From JAOABV01 sp964473505 (GTDB lineage: Bacteria; Hydrothermota; Tepidihabitantia; Tepidihabitantales; CAIPLT01), in the NCBI GenBank assembly GCA_964473505.1, contig CAYYPG010000015.1, positions 1 to 29,766 of the forward strand: DNA of 29,766 bases, written 5' to 3'. Positions 13,575 to 23,193 of the stretch are shown in pieces. The notes beneath the pieces are model-generated. The model was not told where the DNA came from and searched no databases. It saw only the letters and a program-made list of their open reading frames with translations. The stretch's first letter is position 1, and each line of letters opens with the position of its first letter. Position numbers and translations under genes: made by a program.

Positions 13575-14597
13575 CTAAGTCCCAATTTTTTCTTTCTGCC
13601 ATCGCTTTATTTCTAACACTTTAGGTATAATTTGGATCTCTTCTTCTAAAATTATTCCGGTTTCGAGTTCTATTTTACATTTTATTATTTGCATTAATTC
13701 ATAGACATCGCAAAATTTTGCCTTATTGCGATTAATTATAAAATTGCCATGTTTTTTCGACACATAAGCACCTCCACAACTTAAACCTTTAAGACCAAAC
13801 TCATCAATTAACTTTCCTGCCGATATTAAGATTTGGTCATTTTTCAAAGATTGATTTATATTTTCTAATAGTTGTTTATCTTGTGTGGGTAAATCTTTTC
13901 TTGGTGGATTTTTGAAAACTGAACCGGCGGATGCACCCCACGGTTGCCGTTCTTTTCTTATTTTACGATATTCCGCTATCCGATTTTTAATATCTTGAGT
14001 AGCAGACGGCGTCAATTCCATCACGCCTTTGGTAATAATAAAGCCAAATGGTAATTGGCTTTTTCGATAACTGAACTTAAGTTCCAATTTATCTAAAGTT
14101 AATTCTTCTCCGTCTTCGTCAATGCCGGATATCATTTTAATATGTTCGCCAATATACTGAGAAAAAGCACCGGCATTAGAAACCACGGCACCACCAAAAG
14201 TACCTGGAATTCCACAAAGAAATTCTACTCCGCTCAAACCTGCGAGCGAAGCATACCTGACTATTTGGGTTAAAGGTGTACTCGCGCCAACGGTCAGTAG
14301 ATTGTTCTCTTGCTTAATATAAGAGTATTTTGAACCCAATTTCAAAGTGATGCCCTCTATTTCCTGGTCGGAGATTAACAAGTTTGAACCATTACCTATT
14401 ACCCAGAGTAAAATATTTTCCGATTTTGCCAAATGAATTAGCTTTTTTATCTCGTTATCACTATTGGTTACGACCATACATTCAACCCGTCCACCGATTT
14501 TAAATGTGGTATACTTGCTGAGTGATTTCTGCCAATAAATTTGCGTCAGATTTTTGTCTACCATTGCCATTAATCGTTTCGTCCAACTTTTTACCAT
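13575..14597 (-). CDS. murB: UDP-N-acetylenolpyruvoylglucosamine reductase
   Basis: This FAD enzyme reduces the enolpyruvyl group with NADPH to give UDP-MurNAc. The 340 residues contain the FAD-binding YTTFKIGG and GNGSNLLISD, CGIPGTFGGAVVSNAGAF and FSYRKSQLPFG. The proton donor Ser226 is in GASAGSVFKNPP and the Glu cluster near 318-320 is in ILEEEIQII. The N-terminal residues before about 22 exceed the conserved core, and no Shine-Dalgarno marks ATG 14597, so an internal start (Met10 or Met12) is possible. It begins three bases after the murC stop codon, in the same operon. Confidence 0.95.
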   Translation of the reverse strand: MVKSWTKRLMAMVDKNLTQIYWQKSLSKYTTFKIGGRVECMVVTNSDNEIKKLIHLAKSENILLWVIGNGSNLLISDQEIEGITLKLGSKYSYIKQENNLLTVGASTPLTQIVRYASLAGLSGVEFLCGIPGTFGGAVVSNAGAFSQYIGEHIKMISGIDEDGEELTLDKLELKFSYRKSQLPFGFIITKGVMELTPSATQDIKNRIAEYRKIRKERQPWGASAGSVFKNPPRKDLPTQDKQLLENINQSLKNDQILISAGKLIDEFGLKGLSCGGAYVSKKHGNFIINRNKAKFCDVYELMQIIKCKIELETGIILEEEIQIIPKVLEIKRWQKEKIGT

Positions 14598-14600
14598 ATG

Positions 14601-16055
14601 TTACATTTTAGACAGGACAAACATCGATTTTTTTCGATGCGAAGTACAGGCTTCTTCTTTAGTAGATGTCCTTGATAATTTTGCGTTGTGCAAGCAATTT
14701 AATAGTTTTTCGCCAACTTGCCAGATATTGCCGGCACCTAAAGTAATTATCACATCACGCGGTTTGATTAATTTCATAAGGAAATCAGGAATTTCGTTTA
14801 AGTTTCGTTTATAAAAAATTTCTATCTTGGGATTATGATTACGAACCGCATTAATAATTAATTTTGAAGTTACTTTGGGAATAGGTGGTTCTGATGCCGG
14901 ATAAATTTTGGTAATAATCAATTTATCAACGAAATCAAAACAATATCCAAACTCTTTAGCCAATGCTTGAGTTCTAGTATAACGATGGGGCTGAAAGACT
15001 GCAATAATCCGATTGTTTGGATAGGCATTTCGTAAGGCTTGAAGCGTGACTTTTATCTCAGTAGGATGGTGTCCATAGTCATCTAACACAGTAATATCTT
15101 GGATTTGACCTTTCAATTCTAATCGGCGATGAACCCCGGGAAATCTCGCTAATGCTTTAACAATCTTGGTTAAAGGTAATTCAAGTTTTAAGCCAACACA
15201 GATTGCTGCTAATGCATTTTGGACATTATGCCAACCGGCTAAATTGATTTTAACTTTTTTGCTCTGGCCATTGTAGCAAACCGTAAATTGGGAAATGAAT
15301 CGGTTTAGTTTTATATTCTCGGCCCGAACCATTGCTTGGCCTTTTATTCCATAAGTAATATAATTTCGCTTAATTTTAGAAAGTATCCGTTTAACATTAG
15401 GACAATCTGTACAAAGAACTGCCGAACCATAAAAAGGGACCTTATTAATAAATTCCACAAATGCCTTTTTAATCTCCGATAGATTTGTGTAGCAATCCAA
15501 ATGTTCGCGTTCGATATTAGTGACGACCACGATCGTGGGAAACAATAAAAGAAAAGATCGGTCGCTTTCATCCGCCTCAGCTACTAAGTATTCACTCTTA
15601 CCTAACTTAGCTCCAGTTTGCATACCAACCACCTTACCGCCTATTACTACAGTTGGTTCAAGCCCACATTCTTCTAAAATTGAAGCGACAAGCGAAGTCA
15701 CGGTAGTTTTGCCGTGAGTACCGGATATAGCAATAGAATATTTCATGCGCATTAATTCGGCTAACATCTCAGCCCTTGGTATAACCGGCAAACCCTTTTT
15801 TAGCGCCGCGTTTATCTCTGGGTTATTTTTAGGTATTGCCGATGAATAGACAACAACATCCGCGCCTTCAATATTTTGGGACTGATGTTTAAAAAATATT
15901 GCTATGCCGTTGGCTCTCAAATTATCAATAATTGGGGAATGACTAATATCAGAACCCGTAACAATAAAACCTAAATTCTTAAGTATCAAAGCCAGTCCTG
16001 ACATACCGACACCGCCAATACCAACAAAATGAATATGTCTCAATTTGCCCAGCAT
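14601..16055 (-). CDS. murC: UDP-N-acetylmuramate--L-alanine ligase
   Basis: Adds L-alanine to UDP-MurNAc with ATP, the first amino acid of the stem peptide. The 484 residues have the N-terminal dinucleotide-like fold (HFVGIGGVGMSGLA), the ATP loop GTHGKTT at residues 112-118, VVTNIEREHLDCY, a central DDYGHHPTEI and FQPHRYTRT. The normal end is GAGNIWQVGEKLL; here about 34 more residues follow (from NCLHNAKLSRTS), basic and Ser/Thr-rich. They include a DNA inverted repeat at 14623-14640 (CATCGA and TCGATG around seven T/A bases). This extra tail is unlike the family and may be recently acquired coding sequence. Confidence 0.96.
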   Translation of the reverse strand: MLGKLRHIHFVGIGGVGMSGLALILKNLGFIVTGSDISHSPIIDNLRANGIAIFFKHQSQNIEGADVVVYSSAIPKNNPEINAALKKGLPVIPRAEMLAELMRMKYSIAISGTHGKTTVTSLVASILEECGLEPTVVIGGKVVGMQTGAKLGKSEYLVAEADESDRSFLLLFPTIVVVTNIEREHLDCYTNLSEIKKAFVEFINKVPFYGSAVLCTDCPNVKRILSKIKRNYITYGIKGQAMVRAENIKLNRFISQFTVCYNGQSKKVKINLAGWHNVQNALAAICVGLKLELPLTKIVKALARFPGVHRRLELKGQIQDITVLDDYGHHPTEIKVTLQALRNAYPNNRIIAVFQPHRYTRTQALAKEFGYCFDFVDKLIITKIYPASEPPIPKVTSKLIINAVRNHNPKIEIFYKRNLNEIPDFLMKLIKPRDVIITLGAGNIWQVGEKLLNCLHNAKLSRTSTKEEACTSHRKKSMFVLSKM

Positions 16056-16091
16056 ATTTATCCCTGCACCAAATTATGCTTAAAACTTGAT

Positions 16092-16165
16092 TTACCAATT
16101 AGCATATAGCAAATTACAAATAGCATTTGGCCTCTTATCTTCTAATTTATTTAGCATCTACAATT
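16092..16165. repeat. Short-period degenerate repeat at the murG 3' end
   Basis: On the plus strand variants of a 7-8 base word recur (TAGCATATAGCAAATTACAA, ATAGCATTT, TTAGCATC). The block fills the murG-murC gap and supplies the last codons of murG (INCRC), so the MurG C-terminus has been altered by it. Confidence 0.5.
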
Positions 16166-17395
16166 TATCCTAATGGATTGCTTTATTCTTTTCGCAATAA
16201 TTTCGGCTGAATCGGTCTTGGCTATCTTTTTCCCATTAATACTCATCTCTTTTAAGCGGTCTGGGTCTTTAATTAGCGATTCGATAAGAGTCTTAGTTTT
16301 CATCACAAAATCTTGAGAAATCTCTGAGCGGCGGCATTGGTCCAAAATGATTGCAGCCCGATTTTGGGCTAAAAATTGAGCATTTGCTTGTTGGTGGTTA
16401 TCTGTGGCAAATGGGAAAGGTATTAAAATTGATGGGATTCCAAACACTGAAATTTCTGACAGGACAATGCCGCCGGCTCGCGAGATAACAATCGTTGCCT
16501 GACGATACAGATCTTCCATTGAATTAGTAAAATCGATCAATTGACAATTTGTAGATTTTACTTTATCTTTAATCAATAAAAAATTTCTTTTGCCGGTTTG
16601 GACAATAAATCTTAAATCCGGCATTAACGATGCCAATTCCACGCCTAACAAACTCAGAAAATAGGCACCCTGACTACCACCCAATACTAATACTGTTTGG
16701 CCATCATCTTGACGCTGACAATTCTTAAATTGTGAACGTAATGGATTTCCAGAATAAAATGTTCTACCTTTGATGGGTTTAACTAAAGGAAAACCCAAGA
16801 ATATTTCTTTTGCCCAACGAGAAAAATATTTTGTCGTGCGTCCGGGGATTCGATTCTGTTCTAAAAGAAAGAACGGCAATGACAAAACAATCGCCCACAG
16901 TAAAGGGCCAACAGCACTAAACCCTCCGGTGGCAACAATTGCTTTCGGTTTTACTTTCATTAAAACCCAAGGGACTGAGAATACATTTATCAATAATAAA
17001 ATAAAGAAGTAGATTTTGCTAATAATGTTTTTGCCCAAAAAACCGCTTGAGGGTAAAGTCCAATAAGCAAATTGATAAGCACGCATCTGGTCAACTTCAA
17101 ATTGGGAAGAACGACAGAGAAACACCGGCACAATACCTGCTTGACGCAAAGCCTCAGCAATAGCTACACCGGGCAAAACATGACCGCCGGTGCCACCGGT
17201 AACAATTAGAACATTCATACATTGTTTTTGACACGGCAAGTCTTTAGAAAAATCTTTACTAAATGACAAATTTTTATTAATCGCCACAACTAATAGCGAA
17301 AAGTTTCTCTTTCTATATCCGAATAATTCGAAAATCATCTTTACTTTAGGTTTAATGTCTCGAAAGTAGAACTGAAATTTATTTATAAATGTCAT
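16151..17395 (-). CDS. murG: UDP-GlcNAc:lipid I N-acetylglucosaminyltransferase
   Basis: Membrane-associated GT-B glycosyltransferase that makes lipid II from lipid I on the cytoplasmic face. The core starts MNVLIVTGGTGGHVLPG (GGTGGH loop) at residue 60. ATGGFSAVGP, LVLGGSQGA and the donor-site SRAGGIVLSEISVFGIPSIL with PFATDNHQQANA follow. The first ATG (17395) overlaps the ftsW stop as ATGA, which favours translation of an unusual 59-residue basic N-terminal extension. The alternative start at 17218 gives a family-length protein of 355 residues but has no Shine-Dalgarno. Which start is used cannot be settled from sequence. Confidence 0.95.
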   Translation of the reverse strand: MTFINKFQFYFRDIKPKVKMIFELFGYRKRNFSLLVVAINKNLSFSKDFSKDLPCQKQCMNVLIVTGGTGGHVLPGVAIAEALRQAGIVPVFLCRSSQFEVDQMRAYQFAYWTLPSSGFLGKNIISKIYFFILLLINVFSVPWVLMKVKPKAIVATGGFSAVGPLLWAIVLSLPFFLLEQNRIPGRTTKYFSRWAKEIFLGFPLVKPIKGRTFYSGNPLRSQFKNCQRQDDGQTVLVLGGSQGAYFLSLLGVELASLMPDLRFIVQTGKRNFLLIKDKVKSTNCQLIDFTNSMEDLYRQATIVISRAGGIVLSEISVFGIPSILIPFPFATDNHQQANAQFLAQNRAAIILDQCRRSEISQDFVMKTKTLIESLIKDPDRLKEMSINGKKIAKTDSAEIIAKRIKQSIRINCRC

Positions 17396-18825
17396 CCTTG
17401 TCTCCAGCGTTTATATAACCAATTAGAACCGATTCTACGCTTTCGCCAACGTAAACGTACTAACCGAAAATTAACATCGCCATCAATATTTTTTCTCCGA
17501 AACTTTGAAACATTTAAAACCACACCGATAGCAAACAGATTAGATATCAAGGCTGACCCACCATAGGAAATAAATGGCAAAGGCTGTCCCGTTACAGGAA
17601 TTATCGCGAGAGCAACTGCCAAATGGACTAAAACATACTGAAAAACCACTACCATAATACCGGCAACTAAAAGACAGCCGAATGTATCATTAATTTCCCT
17701 GGCAATCTTTAATCCCCGATTTAACAACACAAAAAATAATCCCAAAATCAAGACACTGCCTATAAAACCACCTTCTTCGCCAATCGCCGAAAATATAAAA
17801 TCCGTATGTATTTTTGGTAAAAAATAATACTTCTGTTTTCCTTCGCCCAAACCTTTACCCCTGAATCCACCAGAACCGATGGCAATTTTTGATTGAATTT
17901 GTTGATAAGTTGTACCAGCCTTATGTTGCTGATAACGATTTTTCGCATGAGGTATAAAATTAACGGAGATTATCAAAACAATAATTCCCAAAATACTGGT
18001 AAACAAAATATATCTTAACTTCACACCGCTAATAAAGAAAATTAATAGCGCCGAAAAAATAACAATTATGCAGGTACCAATGGCCGGCTGTAATAACAGT
18101 AACACAGCGGTTAAAACGACAACTGAAAATGGAAAAATAATTGATGCTCGATAAATTTGCCATAAATAGACAATTTTGTGAATTACCGAGTTTCTATCGC
18201 CTCTCATCTGCGAAGTATTATTTACCGATAAAAAATTAGAACTAGCGGATTTAGCTGAATACTCAAACCAAGAATACAGATTTTTATCTATATTGAAGAC
18301 CGGTTGAAGGTATGCATCCGAGCGATTTGTCCCTATAGAAGAAAAAGCCGTCTTTTCTTCTTTAGATTGACGATTAGCAAAATAGCCAGCTAACCAAATG
18401 ACCAACGCATATTTGGCAAATTCAGACGGTTGAAACTGAACCGAAAGCCATTTTGCTTTTGTCCAGCGTCTTGCACCCGCAACTTTTCTACCAGTAATTA
18501 AAGTAAATATCAAAAATATGATTGCAATGATTAACAAAATATCTTTAATCCGTCTTCGATAATAGTGATAAGGAATAAAACTCGCTACGGCTAATGCAAT
18601 AAAGCCAATTCCTATTCGAACTAACTGGTCTTTCAAATAATTAAAACCAAACGGAATCGTCACTGAATATACCATAATTAAGCCGATCATAGTTAACATT
18701 ACAGTTATCATCAGTATGACCTTATCGTAAGGACTTTTTCCTTTAAGACTAAGCCGGTTCCACGAGACTGATGATCTCTTATATCTTGATTTAAATCCCG
18801 AATATCGATAATTACGCTTTAACAT
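17392..18825 (-). CDS. ftsW: SEDS peptidoglycan polymerase FtsW
   Basis: Multi-pass membrane glycosyltransferase that polymerises lipid II at the septum with FtsI. Diagnostic parts are QFQPSEFAKYALVIWLAGYF, the extracellular segment with GIGSGGFRGKGLGEGKQK-like order (AIGSGGFRGKGLGEG), HTDFIFSAIGEEGGFIG and PVTGQPLPFISYGGSALISN. At 477 residues it is longer than the common 370-420. About 60-70 extra residues (roughly 150-220, Ser/Asn-rich, SKEEKTAFSSIG to MRGDRNSV) lie in the cytoplasmic loop after the fourth membrane segment, and a basic tail of about 35 residues follows the last helix. Position in a dcw cluster next to murG favours FtsW over RodA. Confidence 0.95.
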   Translation of the reverse strand: MLKRNYRYSGFKSRYKRSSVSWNRLSLKGKSPYDKVILMITVMLTMIGLIMVYSVTIPFGFNYLKDQLVRIGIGFIALAVASFIPYHYYRRRIKDILLIIAIIFLIFTLITGRKVAGARRWTKAKWLSVQFQPSEFAKYALVIWLAGYFANRQSKEEKTAFSSIGTNRSDAYLQPVFNIDKNLYSWFEYSAKSASSNFLSVNNTSQMRGDRNSVIHKIVYLWQIYRASIIFPFSVVVLTAVLLLLQPAIGTCIIVIFSALLIFFISGVKLRYILFTSILGIIVLIISVNFIPHAKNRYQQHKAGTTYQQIQSKIAIGSGGFRGKGLGEGKQKYYFLPKIHTDFIFSAIGEEGGFIGSVLILGLFFVLLNRGLKIAREINDTFGCLLVAGIMVVVFQYVLVHLAVALAIIPVTGQPLPFISYGGSALISNLFAIGVVLNVSKFRRKNIDGDVNFRLVRLRWRKRRIGSNWLYKRWRQG

Positions 18826-18965
18826 CCTATTTGCTCGTTTTTATTAATACTGCAGATATTTTCATAATTGTATGAATAATATAAATAAAGAGTATCAACA
18901 TTAATTTTTACTTGCAGATTGTCTATTAAGTATCTCGTTTTTGCAAAGGTATTGAAAATCGTTTA

Positions 18966-20510
18966 TTATTTTTCATATTTACTCGTAGAATTGGACTCGC
19001 TATTTATTTTATTAACAATCGTTTTAAACATATGCCCCCGCTCTTGAAAATCGCGAAAAGCGTCATAACTGGCAAAACCCGGCGAAAATAAAATTAGATC
19101 GCCTTCAACCGCTTTGTCTTTTGCTAACCTAACAGCTTCTTCAAGCGAATCGGCTAATGAAAATTTGAAATAATTTTTCGCTTTCAACATTTCAGCTAAT
19201 CGTTTCTGATTTTCACCCATAAGCACTGTCCATTTAGCTCTATTAACTATCGCGTCAATATAATCTTTCACATTAAGTTTCTTTTCCGCACCACCGGCAA
19301 TCAGAATGATGGGTTCGGTAAAAGCATTTAGCCCGGCAATACCCGCTGTGGGGTTGGTGCACATTGAGTTATTAATATATTTTACACCTTTTATCGTCCG
19401 CACATATTCTAAACGATGCTCTATTCCACGAAACTTCTTTAAAACTTTGACAATTGATTCATTACTAACCTTCAAAATCTTTGCAGCAGCAATTGCCGCC
19501 AACACACAATCTAAATAATGGTCTCCAGGTAATTTTATCACATTGCGAGAACAAATTTTCTCGCCCTGAAAATATAAGTTACTTCCATAGAGATAAGCAC
19601 CGTTAACTTTCCTGAAACGAGAAAAATAGACAACTCGGGATGGAACTTTGTCTATATAAGTCATTATGGTATTATCCTCGGCATTAATGATGGCATAATC
19701 TTTTGCCACCTGTTGGGCAAAGATTCTAAACTTTATCTCCTGATATCTTTTTAAAGTTTGATGGCGATTCAGATGGTCAGCGGTAATGTTTAAGAGTATT
19801 GCAATCTGCGGATGAAAATAAAACGACCGTTCTAACTGAAAACTTGATACTTCAATGACATAATAATACTTTAATGGTTCAAACAATGCTTGAGCAAAAG
19901 GTAATCCTGGAGCTAAATTTCCGCCGTAAAACGTCTTTTTTCCTGTGGCCCTTAATATCTTGCCCAATAAAACCGTAGTTGTCGATTTACCATTTGTTCC
20001 TGTGATGGCAACTAATTTTGTTCTACGGATTGTTGGGGATAATAACCTCTTTTCACCAATATCAAGCAAACGCAAATCATTACCAGATAGGGATGATTTT
20101 TGATTTAAAGTCATGATAGATTTTCGAGATGACGAATGACGAAGGTGCAATGCCGAACGGTTAATTTCCAATGAAGTAAAATCAATTTCATCGATTACTG
20201 GAATATTTTTGCGCTCGAAAATTTTTATAACTTTATTTTGTGGACTAATACCAGGGCTACAGACCGCAAATTTTATTTGGTTTAACATCGCTCGCACATT
20301 TTTATCATTCAGCACAAAACAATTCGGATGCTGTATTATTTGGCGGACAACATTATCTTGAAATACTTGTGCCTTCTCATCATAGACACTAATGAAACTT
20401 CCTATTTGGAGCAAATATTTTGCAACTAAAGTACCGACTCGACCTAAACCTATAATTGCGATAACATCGCTGGGTGATTGTTGCTTATCGTTTTTGTTTA
20501 TGTTTCTCAT
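18966..20510 (-). CDS. murD: UDP-N-acetylmuramoylalanine--D-glutamate ligase
   Basis: Adds D-glutamate to UDP-MurNAc-L-Ala. I choose ATG 20510 because it overlaps the mraY stop as ATGA; an in-frame ATG at 20564 would add 18 unlikely residues inside mraY. The product is 514 residues. It has the N-terminal UDP-binding part (IAIIGLGRVGTLVAKYLL, SPGISP), the ATP loop GTNGKSTT with Lys175, NITADHLNRH and the C-terminal RGIEHRLEYVR, NNSMCTNPTAG, IAGGAEK, LFSPGFASYD. MurD proteins are usually about 440-460 long. The excess is mainly a Ser/Arg/Leu-rich insert of about 45 residues directly before the ATP loop (from about LRHSSSRKSIMTLNQKSS), between two domains, where it could be tolerated. Confidence 0.95.
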   Translation of the reverse strand: MRNINKNDKQQSPSDVIAIIGLGRVGTLVAKYLLQIGSFISVYDEKAQVFQDNVVRQIIQHPNCFVLNDKNVRAMLNQIKFAVCSPGISPQNKVIKIFERKNIPVIDEIDFTSLEINRSALHLRHSSSRKSIMTLNQKSSLSGNDLRLLDIGEKRLLSPTIRRTKLVAITGTNGKSTTTVLLGKILRATGKKTFYGGNLAPGLPFAQALFEPLKYYYVIEVSSFQLERSFYFHPQIAILLNITADHLNRHQTLKRYQEIKFRIFAQQVAKDYAIINAEDNTIMTYIDKVPSRVVYFSRFRKVNGAYLYGSNLYFQGEKICSRNVIKLPGDHYLDCVLAAIAAAKILKVSNESIVKVLKKFRGIEHRLEYVRTIKGVKYINNSMCTNPTAGIAGLNAFTEPIILIAGGAEKKLNVKDYIDAIVNRAKWTVLMGENQKRLAEMLKAKNYFKFSLADSLEEAVRLAKDKAVEGDLILFSPGFASYDAFRDFQERGHMFKTIVNKINSESNSTSKYEK

Positions 20511-21595
20511 CTTATTTTCAATGTTGATATTGCCAAAAGTGCTAATAATATTGCAATTATCCAAAATCGGACAACAATTTTTGGTTCAGGCCAACCACAT
20601 AATTCATAATGATGATGCAGTGGTGCCATCCGAAATACGCGTTTGCCGCGCGTCAGATGGAAATAGATTACTTGAATTAATACGGATAATCCCTCAATCA
20701 CAAAAACGCCACCAATTAAAATTAACAAAAATTCTTGTTTGGCAATAATCGCACAATATCCAATAATTGCGCCTAAAGGCAAAGAACCGGTATCACCCAT
20801 AAAAATTTCTGCTGGAAAAGTATTGAACCATAAAAATCCCAAACAAGCCCCCATTATCGTAAAACATAATATTGTCATCTCACCAGCATTGGGTACAAAA
20901 AGGATATTAAGATATTCGGCTAATTTGGCGTGACCGGCAACATAAGATAGTACCGCATAACTACCCGCCGCAACACCTAATAAACCAGTTGCTAATCCAT
21001 CTAAGCCATCAGTTAGATTAACTGCATTAGATGAAAGCACAATCACCAACATAATAAACGGTATATAAAAAATACGAAAGTCAATTATAATATTTTTAAA
21101 GAATAAAAAGTTAGTGACTGTTTTGTATTTTGCCTCCATGGGCGCAAAATATAGAGTCAAGCCGACAATAAAGGCAAACAGAATTTGAAAGATAAGTTTT
21201 GTTCGTTTATTTAATCCCACGGGTTGTCTTTTAAGCACTTTTTTATAATCGTCAAAAAATCCTAACAAACAAAATGAGACCAAAACAAAAATGCCTAATA
21301 AGATATTTCGGTTGGTTAAATCCGAGAACAATAAAGTTGCAATGACAATCGCGAAAACAATTAAAATACCACCCATTGTCGGTGTGCCGGCTTTGATTTG
21401 ATGTCTCTGGGGAACTTCGTTACGAATATTTTGTCCTAAAGCCATATTGCGCAATTTTTTAATGCACCATGGTCCGATAATCAGCACAATAAAAAGGGCA
21501 AGTACTCCGGCATATGCGGCGCGAAACGTAATGTATCTAAAAAGATTAAATAAAATAAAATAGTCCTTTAAGGGATATAATAAATGGTATAACAT
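20507..21595 (-). CDS. mraY: Phospho-N-acetylmuramoyl-pentapeptide transferase
   Basis: Integral membrane enzyme with about ten helices that transfers phospho-MurNAc-pentapeptide to undecaprenyl phosphate, making lipid I. In its 362 residues are GTPTMGG (70-76), FFDDYKK with Asp115-Asp116, NLTDGLDGLA (Asp196, Asp199), FMGDTGSLPLG and the C-terminal HHHYELCGWPEPKIVVRFWI. Mg2+ is held by the Asp residues. It directly follows murE with an 89-bp gap; murF, which normally sits between them, is absent. The gene ends in an ATGA overlap with murD. Confidence 0.97.
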   Translation of the reverse strand: MLYHLLYPLKDYFILFNLFRYITFRAAYAGVLALFIVLIIGPWCIKKLRNMALGQNIRNEVPQRHQIKAGTPTMGGILIVFAIVIATLLFSDLTNRNILLGIFVLVSFCLLGFFDDYKKVLKRQPVGLNKRTKLIFQILFAFIVGLTLYFAPMEAKYKTVTNFLFFKNIIIDFRIFYIPFIMLVIVLSSNAVNLTDGLDGLATGLLGVAAGSYAVLSYVAGHAKLAEYLNILFVPNAGEMTILCFTIMGACLGFLWFNTFPAEIFMGDTGSLPLGAIIGYCAIIAKQEFLLILIGGVFVIEGLSVLIQVIYFHLTRGKRVFRMAPLHHHYELCGWPEPKIVVRFWIIAILLALLAISTLKIR

Positions 21596-21684
21596 AATTA
21601 TTCCTTTTCAATTATCCGTGTTCGGTCCATCGGCCTTATAAAATTTTTTGTTCACCTAATTCCAAAACATAGCTATTTTCTGAT

Positions 21685-23193
21685 TTAATTGCATTTTCTT
21701 TTTAATAAATTTTCCACAACTTCTTTATCAGAAAATGGGATAATCATATCACGAATGATTTGATAATTTTCATGCCCCTTACCTGCAATTAATATAACAT
21801 CATCTTTTTGTGCCAAAGATAAGGCACGGCTGATTGCGGATTCTCGGTCAACAATAACTTCATAATTATTTTTTATGATTCCTTTCTTAATGTCTTCAAT
21901 TATTTTTAACGGGTCTTCATTGCGGGGATTATCTGAAGTAATTATCACCAAATCTGCAAGTTCGGTTGCAATTCTTCCCATGCCTGGTCTTTTCTGAGAA
22001 TCACGATTACCGCCACAACCAAATATGACAATTAAACGACCGTGAGCAATGTTTTTAAGTGCCTCTATCGCTCCCTTAAGGGCATCTTCAGTATGAGCAT
22101 AATCAATGTAAACCGAAAACTCACAAGGAAAATCAATCTTTTCCAATCTTCCCGGAACACACTTTAACGCGGAAATACCCTTTGCGATAATCTCATCCGG
22201 TATTCCGAAAATTTTTGCAGTTGCAAATGCAGCTAAAATATTATAAGCATTATGTACACCAATTAGCGTGGTCTGTATGTGGGTCTTTTGACCTTGGACT
22301 TTTGAATTTATTAAAATTTCGGTTCCTTCTTGATTTAGGCTAATATTCTCAGCATAAAAATCACTCTCTTTATTTCTCAATGAATAACCAATAACTTTCG
22401 CCGGTGTGGTATCAATAATCTTTCGAGAAAAATCGTCATCAATATTTACTATGGCATAAGCGGAAGAATCAAGGGGCTCAAATAATTTTAGTTTGGCTTT
22501 ACCATAGGCTTCTCGGCTGCCATGAAAATCCAAATGGTCTGAAGCCAGGTTAGTAAATATTGCAACTTTGAAATCAAAACCATAAGTTCGTTCCAAGGCT
22601 AAAGCATGCGATGAAACCTCGCTTACGCAATATTTAATATTTTGAGAAACTAAATGGGATAAGAAAGCTATGAAATCTGCGCTCTCCGGTGTCGTATTTA
22701 CCGCTTTATTCCAGTTGTTACCGTCAAAATACCCAATTGTGCCAAGCAAACCAATTTTTTCTCCCCAAGTTTCAATTATTGATTTTATCAAATAAGAAGT
22801 CGTGGTCTTTCCATTTGTACCAGTGAGGCCAATCAAATTAATTTTACGCGAAGGGAAATCAAACATATGATTAGCAACAATGGCTAAAAATCTTCGGGGG
22901 TTATCAGTATAAATACCAGCGACATTATAGTTTTGGGTTATTTGGGTAAGAAGTTCCTGATCATCCGTAGCAATTGCGACCGCTCCTTTTTGAATTGCCT
23001 GCTCAATGTAATGTTTTCCCGATGTTTGATAACCACTAATTGCGACAAATAAATCATAAGGTTTCGTTTTCTGGGAGTGATATGAAATACCGTATATCGT
23101 TTTATCAGGTCCGATTAATTTAACCACTCCTAATAAAGGTCTTATTTCGGATATAATTCGACTGAGTGATTTCACATTTATCTGCATAGACAT
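21685..23193 (-). CDS. murE: UDP-MurNAc-L-Ala-D-Glu--2,6-diaminopimelate ligase
   Basis: Adds the third stem-peptide residue. The 502 residues carry the ATP loop GTNGKTT at residues 125-131 with Lys129, SSHALALERTYGFDF, NLASDHLDFHGS and GCGGNRDSQKRPGMG. The substrate motif is DNPR at residues 421-424 (SDNPRNEDP). Arg in this motif is the hallmark of meso-diaminopimelate ligases, so this organism probably makes DAP-type peptidoglycan. ATG 23193 has no clear Shine-Dalgarno and lies inside the end of a 54-codon ORF formed by the ftsI tail duplication; translation could be linked to it. Confidence 0.96.
   Translation of the reverse strand: MSMQINVKSLSRIISEIRPLLGVVKLIGPDKTIYGISYHSQKTKPYDLFVAISGYQTSGKHYIEQAIQKGAVAIATDDQELLTQITQNYNVAGIYTDNPRRFLAIVANHMFDFPSRKINLIGLTGTNGKTTTSYLIKSIIETWGEKIGLLGTIGYFDGNNWNKAVNTTPESADFIAFLSHLVSQNIKYCVSEVSSHALALERTYGFDFKVAIFTNLASDHLDFHGSREAYGKAKLKLFEPLDSSAYAIVNIDDDFSRKIIDTTPAKVIGYSLRNKESDFYAENISLNQEGTEILINSKVQGQKTHIQTTLIGVHNAYNILAAFATAKIFGIPDEIIAKGISALKCVPGRLEKIDFPCEFSVYIDYAHTEDALKGAIEALKNIAHGRLIVIFGCGGNRDSQKRPGMGRIATELADLVIITSDNPRNEDPLKIIEDIKKGIIKNNYEVIVDRESAISRALSLAQKDDVILIAGKGHENYQIIRDMIIPFSDKEVVENLLKRKCN

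Noticed and set aside
16860..16970. Plus-strand ORFs opposite murG, ftsZ, murD, mraY and other genes
   Set aside because: All are frames antisense to well-conserved genes with no ribosome binding sites; shadows of real coding sequence.
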